A stretch of 64,000 bases of DNA, from positions 1 to 64,000 of the forward strand of contig JAFXXQ010000045.1 in NCBI GenBank assembly GCA_017542145.1. The letters run 5' to 3'. The translations under genes were made by a program, and so were the position numbers. How positions within the stretch are numbered: position 1 is the first letter of the stretch; each line of letters starts with the position of its first letter. The DNA comes from Bacteroidaceae bacterium (GTDB lineage: Bacteria; Bacteroidota; Bacteroidia; Bacteroidales; Bacteroidaceae). This document shows positions 1 through 6,794 of the stretch, one piece after another. The notes below the pieces were generated by a model. It was not told where the DNA came from. It did no database searches and worked only from the letters and a program-made list of their open reading frames with translations.

Positions 1-233
1 CGAGCCGCAGCCTGTCTAAAAGGGTTAAAAGCCCTTAAAGATAGTGCAAGGCGAGAGATAATGCAAATAATTTTGCAATTATCCGAGCCGCAGCCTGTCT
101 AAAAGGGTTAAAAGCCCTTAAAGATAGTGCAAGGCGAGAGAAACTCCATTCCCTTGGAATATATTCTCAGCGCAGGCAAATAATTTTTTAGTCCTTAGGA
201 ATAATTTCCTAACGCAGGCAAAACTCTTCGAGA
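1..233. repeat. Intergenic repeat tract, 58-bp direct repeats on a 21-bp period
   Basis: A 58-bp block (1-58) recurs without visible change at 84-141. Each copy contains a short inverted repeat (GGGTTAAAAGCCC) and ends in GTGCAAGGCGAGAGA. The tract then continues to about 233 in 21-bp steps: the word CGCAGGCAAA occurs at 171 and again at 213, exactly 42 bp apart, with the related units TCCCTTGGAATA (150) and TCCTTAGGAATAA (192) between them. Nothing in it looks coding. From memory, degenerate GCAGGC/GCAAGGCGAG sequences are common between genes in Bacteroidales. The remainder (234-280) holds the 3' flank of the Fur-family gene and no further feature I can support. Confidence 0.75.
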
Positions 234-280
234 TGAAGGGTTCCTCCCCTATCTTCTAAGAATTACATCAAGGTATATTG

Positions 281-724
281 TCAACCCTTACGGCAGGAGG
301 AGCAGATGCCCTTGACGACATACTCCGTCTCGCGGGCTTCGAAACCGTCGGGCAAGGGGACGACAGGGATGTGGATGTCGGTAAAGCAGAAGGTGCGGTG
401 GCACGTGAGGCAGGTGAAGTGGACGTGGCCTCCGCAATGGTGGGTGTCACCCTCGGGGCAGACGCAGTATTTCTGCGAGCCCGTGCCGTCATCGATGAGG
501 TGGAGCAGATGAGCATCGGTAAGCGTAGTGAGCGTACGGAACAGGGTGGAACGATCGACCGTGGGCAGTGCAGCCTCAAGGTCGGCCAAAGAGAAGGCAT
601 CGCTGAAGCCATGGCGTACCTGGCGCCAAACCATCAGACGTACCGCCGTCACACGGATACCGGCATTATCGAGCGTCTGCTCGTCAGAGATAAAGGCATT
701 ATTCATAGCGAAAGATTTATTCAT
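281..724 (-). CDS. Fur-family transcriptional regulator
   Basis: This 147-residue protein has the length and layout of the ferric uptake regulator family. The N-terminal winged helix contains the usual RSTLFRTLTTL recognition segment (about residues 57-68). The C-terminal metal-binding and dimerisation half contains a His/Cys cluster (THHCGGHVHFTCLTC, about 93-107) and a second Cys pair (CSSC near the end). The two CxxC pairs match the structural zinc site of Fur/Zur/PerR proteins. It starts 8 bp after the stop of the upstream permease, so the two are probably cotranscribed and the regulator likely senses a metal handled by that permease. The sequence does not decide between Zur, Fur and PerR. 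An alternative in-frame ATG lies six codons downstream. Confidence 0.88.
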   Translation of the reverse strand: MNKSFAMNNAFISDEQTLDNAGIRVTAVRLMVWRQVRHGFSDAFSLADLEAALPTVDRSTLFRTLTTLTDAHLLHLIDDGTGSQKYCVCPEGDTHHCGGHVHFTCLTCHRTFCFTDIHIPVVPLPDGFEARETEYVVKGICSSCRKG

Positions 725-732
725 TATAATTG

Positions 733-1896
733 TTAGTCATGACAATGACAATGGGAATGATTATGGTGTTTCTGAACAAAGGCATTAATGAGCAGCACAA
801 CGAGCAGGGCTGTACAAGTCCACGTGAACCATGTACCGGCTTGCACGCAATGTTCTATTTGGACGAGGGCATCGGTGAACCAATGGCGGGGCAGCAGATA
901 GTCGATGACAAATCCCGAAGCGACAGCCCCAGCGATGATGCTGACGAGGTAGGCAACGAGCGTCTTCATGCCCAGTCGATGGCGGATGACGAGGATGCTG
1001 GCCATATTGGCAGCAGGGCCGGCCATAAGGAGCACCAATGCTGAGCCAGGCGTCAGGCCCTTCAGCATCAGGGCAACGGCGATGGGGATGGAGCCCGTAG
1101 CGCAGATGTACATGGGAATACTGATGACCAGCACAAGCAGCATGGAGAGCCACGTATTATCCTTGAAGACGGCAAAGAACGAATCGGGCACCAGCACGGT
1201 AATTAGGGCGGCGATGACGAGGCCCACGACGAGCCACTTGCCGATGTCCTCCACCATATCGACGAAGGCATAGCGCAGCGCCACGACAATCTTTTGCCAG
1301 AACGTCATGCCCTCCTTTGTCTCGGCATGGTGGCAATGGCAATGCTCTTCGTCAGAAGCCTCCCCTACCCCTTCCTGATGGAGATGTGAAGAATTCTCCT
1401 CATGACGATGGCAGCAACAAGACTCCGTCTTTTCTGCTTCCTCATGGCAATGATCATGAGCCTCTACTTGTTGACTCGTGGACTCGTGGACTCGTGGACC
1501 TTCTTTCCTTGTTACCCTATTGACCAGGCTACCGCCGAAAAGGGCAGTGATGAAGGCCACGATGGGACGAATGATGGCAAAGGGAAGGCCCATGAGCGAG
1601 TAGGTGGCGATGATGGAGTCAACACCCGTCTGCGGCGTGGCAATCAGGAACGATGCCACAGCGCCCTTCGAAGCACCCTCCTTGCGCAACGACATGGCCG
1701 TGGGGATGACTCCGCACGAGCAGAGCGGCAGGGGCACGCCGAATAGCGCGGCATTGAGCACCGAGCGGAAGTTGGGCTTGGCCAAATAGCGCGTGTAGTA
1801 TTTGCCGGGGATAAAGGCGTGCATCAGGCCGGCAATCAGGAAGCCCAGCAGCAGGTAGGGCGACATCTCGTTGATAAGGTGGAAAATTTCGTTCAT
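733..1896 (-). CDS. SO_0444-type Cu/Zn efflux permease with His-rich loop
   Basis: A 387-residue polytopic inner-membrane protein of the DUF318/YraQ permease family. It has an N-terminal membrane block with the conserved PLPLCSCGVIPTA motif (about 56-68), where the two cysteines are characteristic. A central soluble loop (about 130-200) is extremely rich in His, Cys and Glu (HDHCHEEAEKTESCCCHRH and later HCHCHHAETK). A second membrane block follows, and the tail ends HNHSHCHCHD. The His/Cys clusters argue for binding of zinc, copper or a similar ion. Together with the downstream Fur-family regulator this suggests metal-responsive export. The family's transport direction and ion are inferred, not shown by the sequence. 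The start of the His-rich loop is encoded by an octamer tandem repeat (1466-1500). Confidence 0.85.
   Translation of the reverse strand: MNEIFHLINEMSPYLLLGFLIAGLMHAFIPGKYYTRYLAKPNFRSVLNAALFGVPLPLCSCGVIPTAMSLRKEGASKGAVASFLIATPQTGVDSIIATYSLMGLPFAIIRPIVAFITALFGGSLVNRVTRKEGPRVHESTSQQVEAHDHCHEEAEKTESCCCHRHEENSSHLHQEGVGEASDEEHCHCHHAETKEGMTFWQKIVVALRYAFVDMVEDIGKWLVVGLVIAALITVLVPDSFFAVFKDNTWLSMLLVLVISIPMYICATGSIPIAVALMLKGLTPGSALVLLMAGPAANMASILVIRHRLGMKTLVAYLVSIIAGAVASGFVIDYLLPRHWFTDALVQIEHCVQAGTWFTWTCTALLVVLLINAFVQKHHNHSHCHCHD
1466..1500. repeat. Octamer tandem repeat inside the permease gene
   Basis: Three exact copies of ACTCGTGG (1474-1497), preceded by the variant ACTTGTTG (1466-1473) and followed by ACC. 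Because eight is not a multiple of three, the copies are read in all three frames, giving PRV-HES-TSQ on the coding strand. The array sits at the start of the hydrophilic His-rich loop, where extra residues would be tolerated. Confidence 0.85.
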
Positions 1897-1921
1897 AGTG
1901 ACTTGTTTTTTTATTTCTGCG

Positions 1922-1930
1922 GCAAAGGTA
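1922..1930 (-). promoter_or_regulatory. Predicted -7 element for the permease-Fur operon
   Basis: The minus strand reads TACCTTTGC here, a match to the Bacteroidetes TAnnTTTG -7 box, about 26 bp upstream of the permease ATG. It is the only such box in the upstream gap close to the gene. Confidence 0.6.
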
Positions 1931-1981
1931 CGCTTTTCCTTTCAGACCGTGTGCACCCTACCCCAACAAATGTCCGTTTTC

Positions 1982-1996
1982 TGCAACCGGGTTGCA
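1982..1996. promoter_or_regulatory. Perfect 7-1-7 palindrome, possible operator
   Basis: TGCAACCGGGTTGCA is a perfect inverted repeat with one central base, about 50 bp upstream of the predicted -7 box of the permease operon. A 7-1-7 geometry is typical of Fur/Zur boxes, but those are usually A+T-rich, so binding by the neighbouring regulator is only a guess. Confidence 0.35.
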
Positions 1997-2061
1997 CGCG
2001 CGGGGCGGCAGCGAACGAACGTTCTGCGTGCGACATGGGGTGGCATAGGAAAAAGAAACCC

Positions 2062-2264
2062 CACGGTAACACGGTAACAGGTTACAAGGTTACAAGGTAA
2101 CAGGTTTACATTTTCCACTTGCGCGCTATTATATATATTATATATTGGAAAAATTAAATATATATATATTTAAAATTATACCAGTATCTCCTTTCCACTT
2201 AATCTCCGCGCGAGTGAACACCTTGTTACCTTGTTACCTGTAACCGTGTAACCGTGTTACCTTG
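2062..2264. repeat. Hairpin element A: octamer-array arms around an AT-rich core
   Basis: The left arm (2062-2110) is a tandem array of an octamer varying around ACACGGTA, ACAAGGTT and ACAAGGTA. The right arm (2218-2264) is nearly its reverse complement. Between the arms lie, in order, TTTTCCACTT, GCGCGC, an almost pure A/T core of about 65 bp (2128-2180) containing ATATTGGAAA, then TTTCCACTT again and CGCGCG. It lies between the 3' end of the SusE/F-like gene and the promoter region of the permease. The same architecture recurs at 41708-41861. No ORF within it looks real. Confidence 0.8.
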
Positions 2265-2319
2265 GGCAGCGGCAGCATTATTCTTTTACTCCACATTCGC
2301 GAAATCAAAGAATAAGCCA

Positions 2320-2378
2320 CAGAAAAGGCTGGAAAACAATTTTTTAGGCCTTTTTATAAAATTATCAAGCCTTTTCTG
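2320..2378. repeat. Long-loop inverted repeat
   Basis: CAGAAAAGGCT (2320-2330) and its exact reverse complement AGCCTTTTCTG (2368-2378) are separated by 37 bp of A/T-rich sequence. It lies in the 664-bp gap between the permease and the Sus-type lipoprotein gene. The rest of that gap (2265-2505) shows no gene. It could be a structured transcript end or an operator; nothing nearby decides. Confidence 0.5.
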
Positions 2379-2505
2379 CGCCACAACGAGCCTATTACTA
2401 TCCGCCGCGAGAATTGGCGAAATGACGGAAAAAACAGCACAAAAACGCGATGCTCATCGCCCAAAATGGGGTGCCAGAATAGGCTGCTTGGCTTGGGGAA
2501 AACAA

Positions 2506-2536
2506 GAGTAGGCAGGGACAAACCCTGCCTATTCTC
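2506..2536 (-). terminator. Terminator of the glycan uptake operon
   Basis: GGCAGGG and CCCTGCC form a 7-bp GC-rich stem (extended by partial pairing to GAGTA/TATTCTC) with a five-base loop, 26 bp past the stop of the lipoprotein gene. The minus strand continues into a T-containing stretch (TTGTTTTC). Confidence 0.65.
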
Positions 2537-2561
2537 TTTTCCTACTTCAGGATGGTGGAGA

Positions 2562-5135
2562 TTAGAGCACCTTGTCTGTGGTGATGGTGATAGTCCCAGC
2601 TGCGGTATCGTAGACGATGCCAAAGCCAGTCGTCTCGCCCACACTGATGTTGGGGCCGTCCTGAGTGACCTCGAACGGAGTGCCCACCTCGCCGAACGTG
2701 CCGCCGACGTTGACAGCCCAGTCGGAACCCTGGCGGAGCTTCCATTCGCCTTCGTAGGTGCGGTTGAAGCTATACCACTTGCCATCGCCATTGTAGTACA
2801 TGAAGTCGTCGGCACCCCAGCTGTTGAAGCCGCCGATGACGCCCCAATAGCCCTTGGTGAGCGTGAGCGTAGCTGCTTCGGGGTCATAGACTACCATGTA
2901 AGTACCGTCCTCGGCGACCTTGATGTTGTCGCCACCAGCGACAGCAGCGAAGGCCTCATCGACAGCAGCGAAGGTGCCGCCGAAGTTCTCGTCCCAACCG
3001 GCATTCTTACGGATCTTGAACTCGTCGGTCGTGGTGAGGGCCACGGGGATGCTGTACCACTTGCCGTCGATGCCGAGGTTCATGGGGAGGTCTTCGCCCC
3101 AGTCGAAGCCGAGGCTGGCAATGCCACCCACGAGGCCCCAGCCAAGGGTGCCGAGGGTGCCGTTGTTGGTGTTGAGGACGACCTTGAAAGTACCCTCGAA
3201 ACCGATGTTATCGCCTCCGGGAACAGCCTGCACGAACTGTCCGACATGGGCGGGCGTGGTGCCGCCGAAATTGACGTCCCAGCCGCCATCGAAGCGTACC
3301 TTCCAACCGCCGGCAAGGGTGAGCATGTCGCTAACCCAGATGCCGGGGGCAACCTCGGTCATCACCTCGTCGGCGCTCCAGCTGTTGAAGTCGCCGATGA
3401 CACCCCACGTCTTGGTGGCGTTGACCACAGTGATGGTCTTGGCCTCGGTGTCGAGCGTAGCGACGTACTTGCCAGCAGGCAACTTGATGTTATCGCCACC
3501 GGGCACAGCCTCGAAGGCCTCGCCGAGGGCAGCGAATGCGCCACCGTAATTAACGTCCCAACCGGCATTATAACGGAACTTGAATTCCTGACCCTCCTCG
3601 ATGGTGAACTCGGGGCTTACCCATTTACCATCGGTGAGCGTGCAGAAGTAGTCGGTATCCCAGTTGGAGCCATTGAGCGTGCCGATGAGCGACCACACAT
3701 CGCCTTCGCTAACGGTGATGGTGCCGGCTTGGGTATCATATACCACCTGGAAGAAACCCGCCTGACCCAACTTAATGTTGTCTCCACCAGCAACAGCCGC
3801 GAAAGGTTCGCCGAAGTTTACGAACACACCGCCGACATTCTCGTCCCAACCGGCATCCTTGCGGAGTTTCCACTCAGCATCGGCATCGAGGTTGACATAG
3901 CCTGTCCAAACGCCGTTGGCCTCAGTCATAGCAGCGTCGCCGCCCCAGTCGTTGAAGCTACCGATGATGCCCCATCCTTGATATGCAGGCTGTGGTTCGG
4001 GTTCAGGTTCATCCTTACCAGCCTGCGGCTCTTCCTTGCCGTACATGTTGGCATCGATCTTGATTTCCTTCTTGTTCAGGTCAAGATAGATACGATACTG
4101 ACCAGCTTCGCAGGGGATGTTGTCTCCACCGTTGACGCAACCGGCGCCCCAGTTGAGGTCCCAGCCGGCGTCGGCACGGAACTTGAACTCCGTAGCCTCG
4201 GCGAAATCGACGTCGGCATAGAAGCGGACGTAGTCGGCATTGTAGTCCATGACCACATCGTCGCCCCAACCGTTGAAGCCGCCGATGATACCTATCTGGT
4301 CGGCACCCCAGTCCTTCTTCAGCACGAGGCTGTTCTTGTCGAAGGTGAAGGAGTAGAAGCGCTTGCTGTAGGCGGTGACGTTGGTATTGGAGCCGTTGAG
4401 CAGCTGCAGGCTGCCGGCCTCGGCCTCCTGTGTGCCGCTGTCGTCGTCGAAGCCCCAGTTGCCGGTTTCGTTGCCCCAGTCGTTGGTGCCCGTCACCTTG
4501 ATGCCCTCGGCAGCCTTATCACTCAGGTCAACCACGCCGCTATAGGTGTGGCCGTCCTTCGAGTAGTTGTAGAGGTACTGGCAGTTGTCGAAGTTCCAGC
4601 CGGCATAACTGCCCTGGACATAGACGATTTCATAGACATCCTTGTCGAGCAGCGTGGCCTCATAGGCCTTAAACGTGGCCGTCTTCGTGGCGGACGTAGT
4701 GGTGGTGCTGGCGACAGGAACATTCTTGTCGGTCAGGGCGTTGGCAACAAGTTTGAACTCAGCCTCGAAGTCCTGATCAGCAGCAGCGCCAAGGTTCAGC
4801 AACGCCGTATTCAGGTCAGTCTGTTTGACGGTAAGGGTGCCCTTCTCCGTATCAACGGCAACAGCTACTTTCTGCTGTGGGTCGAAGTTCGTGCCGGCCT
4901 TGGCGACATAGAGCGTGTAGGAGACGGGAACGCCAAGTCCGAAGTCGACCTGCGTAAAGGGGATGACAATGGGATCGCCGTCGGGAGAGAGCGTCACACC
5001 CGTGACGTCGCCCAGCGTTTGGGCGGTAACATTGTCGGGATTATAGACAGCAACGATGTTGTCGTCAGCACAGGACCACGCCAGCAGCCCCATGACGGCA
5101 ATGAGTGCTATAGAAAAATACTTTTTCATATTCAT
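2562..5135 (-). CDS. SusE/SusF-like outer-membrane lipoprotein, six binding repeats
   Basis: An 857-residue lipoprotein (lipobox LLAWSC, Cys about residue 22) with an N-terminal SusE-like immunoglobulin-type domain to about residue 150. From about residue 280 there are six tandem repeats spaced roughly 95 residues apart. Each begins like WGVIGDFNSW and contains a GWD.N.GG segment and a GGDNI motif (starts near 282, 387, 482, 577, 665 and 763). This pattern is that of the surface starch-binding modules of SusE and SusF, which hold alpha-glucan at the outer membrane. Characterised SusE and SusF have fewer such modules (two or three), so six is unusually many. It is the last gene of the MFS-SusC-SusD operon. 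An acidic Pro/Glu linker (about 373-383) separates repeats 1 and 2. Starch as ligand is inferred from the family. A second in-frame ATG lies two codons in. Confidence 0.85.
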   Translation of the reverse strand: MNMKKYFSIALIAVMGLLAWSCADDNIVAVYNPDNVTAQTLGDVTGVTLSPDGDPIVIPFTQVDFGLGVPVSYTLYVAKAGTNFDPQQKVAVAVDTEKGTLTVKQTDLNTALLNLGAAADQDFEAEFKLVANALTDKNVPVASTTTTSATKTATFKAYEATLLDKDVYEIVYVQGSYAGWNFDNCQYLYNYSKDGHTYSGVVDLSDKAAEGIKVTGTNDWGNETGNWGFDDDSGTQEAEAGSLQLLNGSNTNVTAYSKRFYSFTFDKNSLVLKKDWGADQIGIIGGFNGWGDDVVMDYNADYVRFYADVDFAEATEFKFRADAGWDLNWGAGCVNGGDNIPCEAGQYRIYLDLNKKEIKIDANMYGKEEPQAGKDEPEPEPQPAYQGWGIIGSFNDWGGDAAMTEANGVWTGYVNLDADAEWKLRKDAGWDENVGGVFVNFGEPFAAVAGGDNIKLGQAGFFQVVYDTQAGTITVSEGDVWSLIGTLNGSNWDTDYFCTLTDGKWVSPEFTIEEGQEFKFRYNAGWDVNYGGAFAALGEAFEAVPGGDNIKLPAGKYVATLDTEAKTITVVNATKTWGVIGDFNSWSADEVMTEVAPGIWVSDMLTLAGGWKVRFDGGWDVNFGGTTPAHVGQFVQAVPGGDNIGFEGTFKVVLNTNNGTLGTLGWGLVGGIASLGFDWGEDLPMNLGIDGKWYSIPVALTTTDEFKIRKNAGWDENFGGTFAAVDEAFAAVAGGDNIKVAEDGTYMVVYDPEAATLTLTKGYWGVIGGFNSWGADDFMYYNGDGKWYSFNRTYEGEWKLRQGSDWAVNVGGTFGEVGTPFEVTQDGPNISVGETTGFGIVYDTAAGTITITTDKVL

Positions 5136-5142
5136 TATTATT

Positions 5143-5173
5143 TAATTGTCAATTGTTAATTATGAATTGTCAA
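5143..5173. repeat. AATTGTCAATT repeats between susD-like and susE/F-like genes
   Basis: The 38-bp gap contains AATTGTCAATTGTTAATTAT followed by another AATTGTCAATT, two copies of a near-palindromic 11-mer about 20 bp apart. It is a simple A+T-rich spacer element; it may form a weak hairpin in the operon transcript. Confidence 0.55.
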
Positions 5174-6781
5174 TTAATAGCCCTCGTTCTGCTTGAGGTT
5201 GCCGTTGGCGTTGGTGTCGCCGCTGGTAAGCGGATAGAGGTTCTTGTAGCTTTCGACGGCCTGTCCGCCCTGCACGCCACCCTTGAACTCCCAGAGGTAG
5301 TCGGAGGTAGTAAACTTGCCAAAGCGGATGAGGTCCTGACGACGGTGGCCTTCGAGATAGAGCTCACGGGCACGCTCATCGAGGATATTGTCAAGCGTCA
5401 ACGTCAGCTGCGGGCCACCGGCACGATGGCTGATGGTGTTAAGGTATTGCAATCCCTTTGCTTCCTCAGCTGCACCACGAGCAGCGCACTCAGCATACAT
5501 CAGGTAGGCATCGGCACTACGGAAGATGGGGAAGTCAACATCAACGAAGCCAGCAGCCTGAGCGGCGGAACCGTCATGGTTGACGTTACGGAACTTCATG
5601 CTCTTCCAACCATTGCTGGCTCCCACGTCGTCGCGAATTTGGTCGATGTACTGAGCAAAGCCGCCCTTGAAGAAGGTAGCACGGGCATCGCCATCCGTGA
5701 ACTTACTGGTGAATGCGCCCGTCAGGCTCAAGCCCGACCAGCCAGAGGAAATACCCATGTCGCCAGCGGCATCCATCGTGCGGGTGTCGTCACCGGCCAC
5801 GCTCCATGTGCTGGCAAATACCAGAAAGTTGGTGCTTCCGTAGGACTGGAGATACACGCCGTCCTGCGGAGCAACAAAGATAAGCTCGTCGCCGTGAGGA
5901 TAGGTCTTATTCTTCGTCCAGAGATGATTGTCGGCAAGGAACAGGTCGCCCCAGTTGTTGTGGAGAGGATATTCTTTAATAATATCTTCACAAACAGATG
6001 CGCACTCCCTATACATAGCTGCGCCCTTCCAAACTTCGGCATTCAGATAGAGTTTAGCAAGAATCATCTGCACCAGACCTTTGTCGGCACGGCCATACTC
6101 GTTTTGGCCAACAGCAGCGAGGTCATTGCCATTGAGCAATTCGTTAGCTTCTCCCACCATCCAGTCGAAGAGGTCGGCACGCTTAATTTGCTCGGGGCCG
6201 GTAGAGCCGACAGAATTCTCTTCGGTGGAGAAGGGAACATTGCCGAACATGTCTATAGCGTGATAGTAAGAGAGCAAACGCAGGGCGCGGGCCTCAGCGA
6301 TGTAGGCTGCTTTCTCGGTGTATCCGTCGATTGTGGCAGCATTGCTGCGGCGGATAAACTCGTTGCACAAACCAATCTGATAGAAAATACGGTAGTACAT
6401 CGAAAGGATGAACTCGTTGGAACTGTTCCACGTCATATTGTGGATGTCGGCGAGGTTACCGTCGTTCCAGCAGCAAGTAACCACGTCGGTGGAGACTTCC
6501 TGCATGTTGACCACAGCACGCATATACTGTCCATAGCCGCCATCGACACCATCGATGTCGGGACCGCCATCGGGGCCGAACGAACTGGAGCAGCAGAGTC
6601 CCTGATAGCACTTCGCCAGCAGAGCTTTGTAGGCATCCTGGTTCATAAGGACGTCCTCGGGCAACTGGATGTTCTCGTCAATGGGTGTGACGTTAAGGTC
6701 ACCAACGCAAGCCGTGAGGCCGAAGGCCATGCCAAGGCTTACCCCCAAAATAGCAAATATACTCTTTTTCATTGTTTTCAT
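5174..6781 (-). CDS. SusD/RagB-family glycan-binding lipoprotein
   Basis: A 535-residue protein with a lipoprotein signal (GLTAC, Cys about residue 25) and typical SusD/RagB features: an all-helical TPR-like fold with NEFI, AEARALRLLSYY (about 140-152) and a C-terminal RRQDLIRFGKF motif (about 485-496), which is a hallmark of this family. SusD proteins form the lid of the SusC channel and bind the incoming glycan at the cell surface. It follows the SusC gene by 13 bp and is cotranscribed with it. Two ATG codons (MKTMKK) are possible starts; the first is used here. Confidence 0.95.
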   Translation of the reverse strand: MKTMKKSIFAILGVSLGMAFGLTACVGDLNVTPIDENIQLPEDVLMNQDAYKALLAKCYQGLCCSSSFGPDGGPDIDGVDGGYGQYMRAVVNMQEVSTDVVTCCWNDGNLADIHNMTWNSSNEFILSMYYRIFYQIGLCNEFIRRSNAATIDGYTEKAAYIAEARALRLLSYYHAIDMFGNVPFSTEENSVGSTGPEQIKRADLFDWMVGEANELLNGNDLAAVGQNEYGRADKGLVQMILAKLYLNAEVWKGAAMYRECASVCEDIIKEYPLHNNWGDLFLADNHLWTKNKTYPHGDELIFVAPQDGVYLQSYGSTNFLVFASTWSVAGDDTRTMDAAGDMGISSGWSGLSLTGAFTSKFTDGDARATFFKGGFAQYIDQIRDDVGASNGWKSMKFRNVNHDGSAAQAAGFVDVDFPIFRSADAYLMYAECAARGAAEEAKGLQYLNTISHRAGGPQLTLTLDNILDERARELYLEGHRRQDLIRFGKFTTSDYLWEFKGGVQGGQAVESYKNLYPLTSGDTNANGNLKQNEGY

Positions 6782-6794
6782 ATCCGTTAAGCGA

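Noticed and set aside
1..141. CRISPR array
   Set aside because: Only two 58-bp copies, no regular spacers and no cas genes nearby.
2062..2264. Insertion-sequence remnant or replication origin (iterons plus AT core)
   Set aside because: No transposase, Rep or DnaA gene nearby, and a second copy of the layout lies 39 kb away; kept as an unexplained element instead.
2466..5159. 897-residue open frame on the plus strand opposite the SusE/F-like gene
   Set aside because: It mirrors the lipoprotein gene codon for codon, has no promoter or start context, and its composition is the antisense image of repeats; the minus frame has a lipoprotein signal and family motifs.
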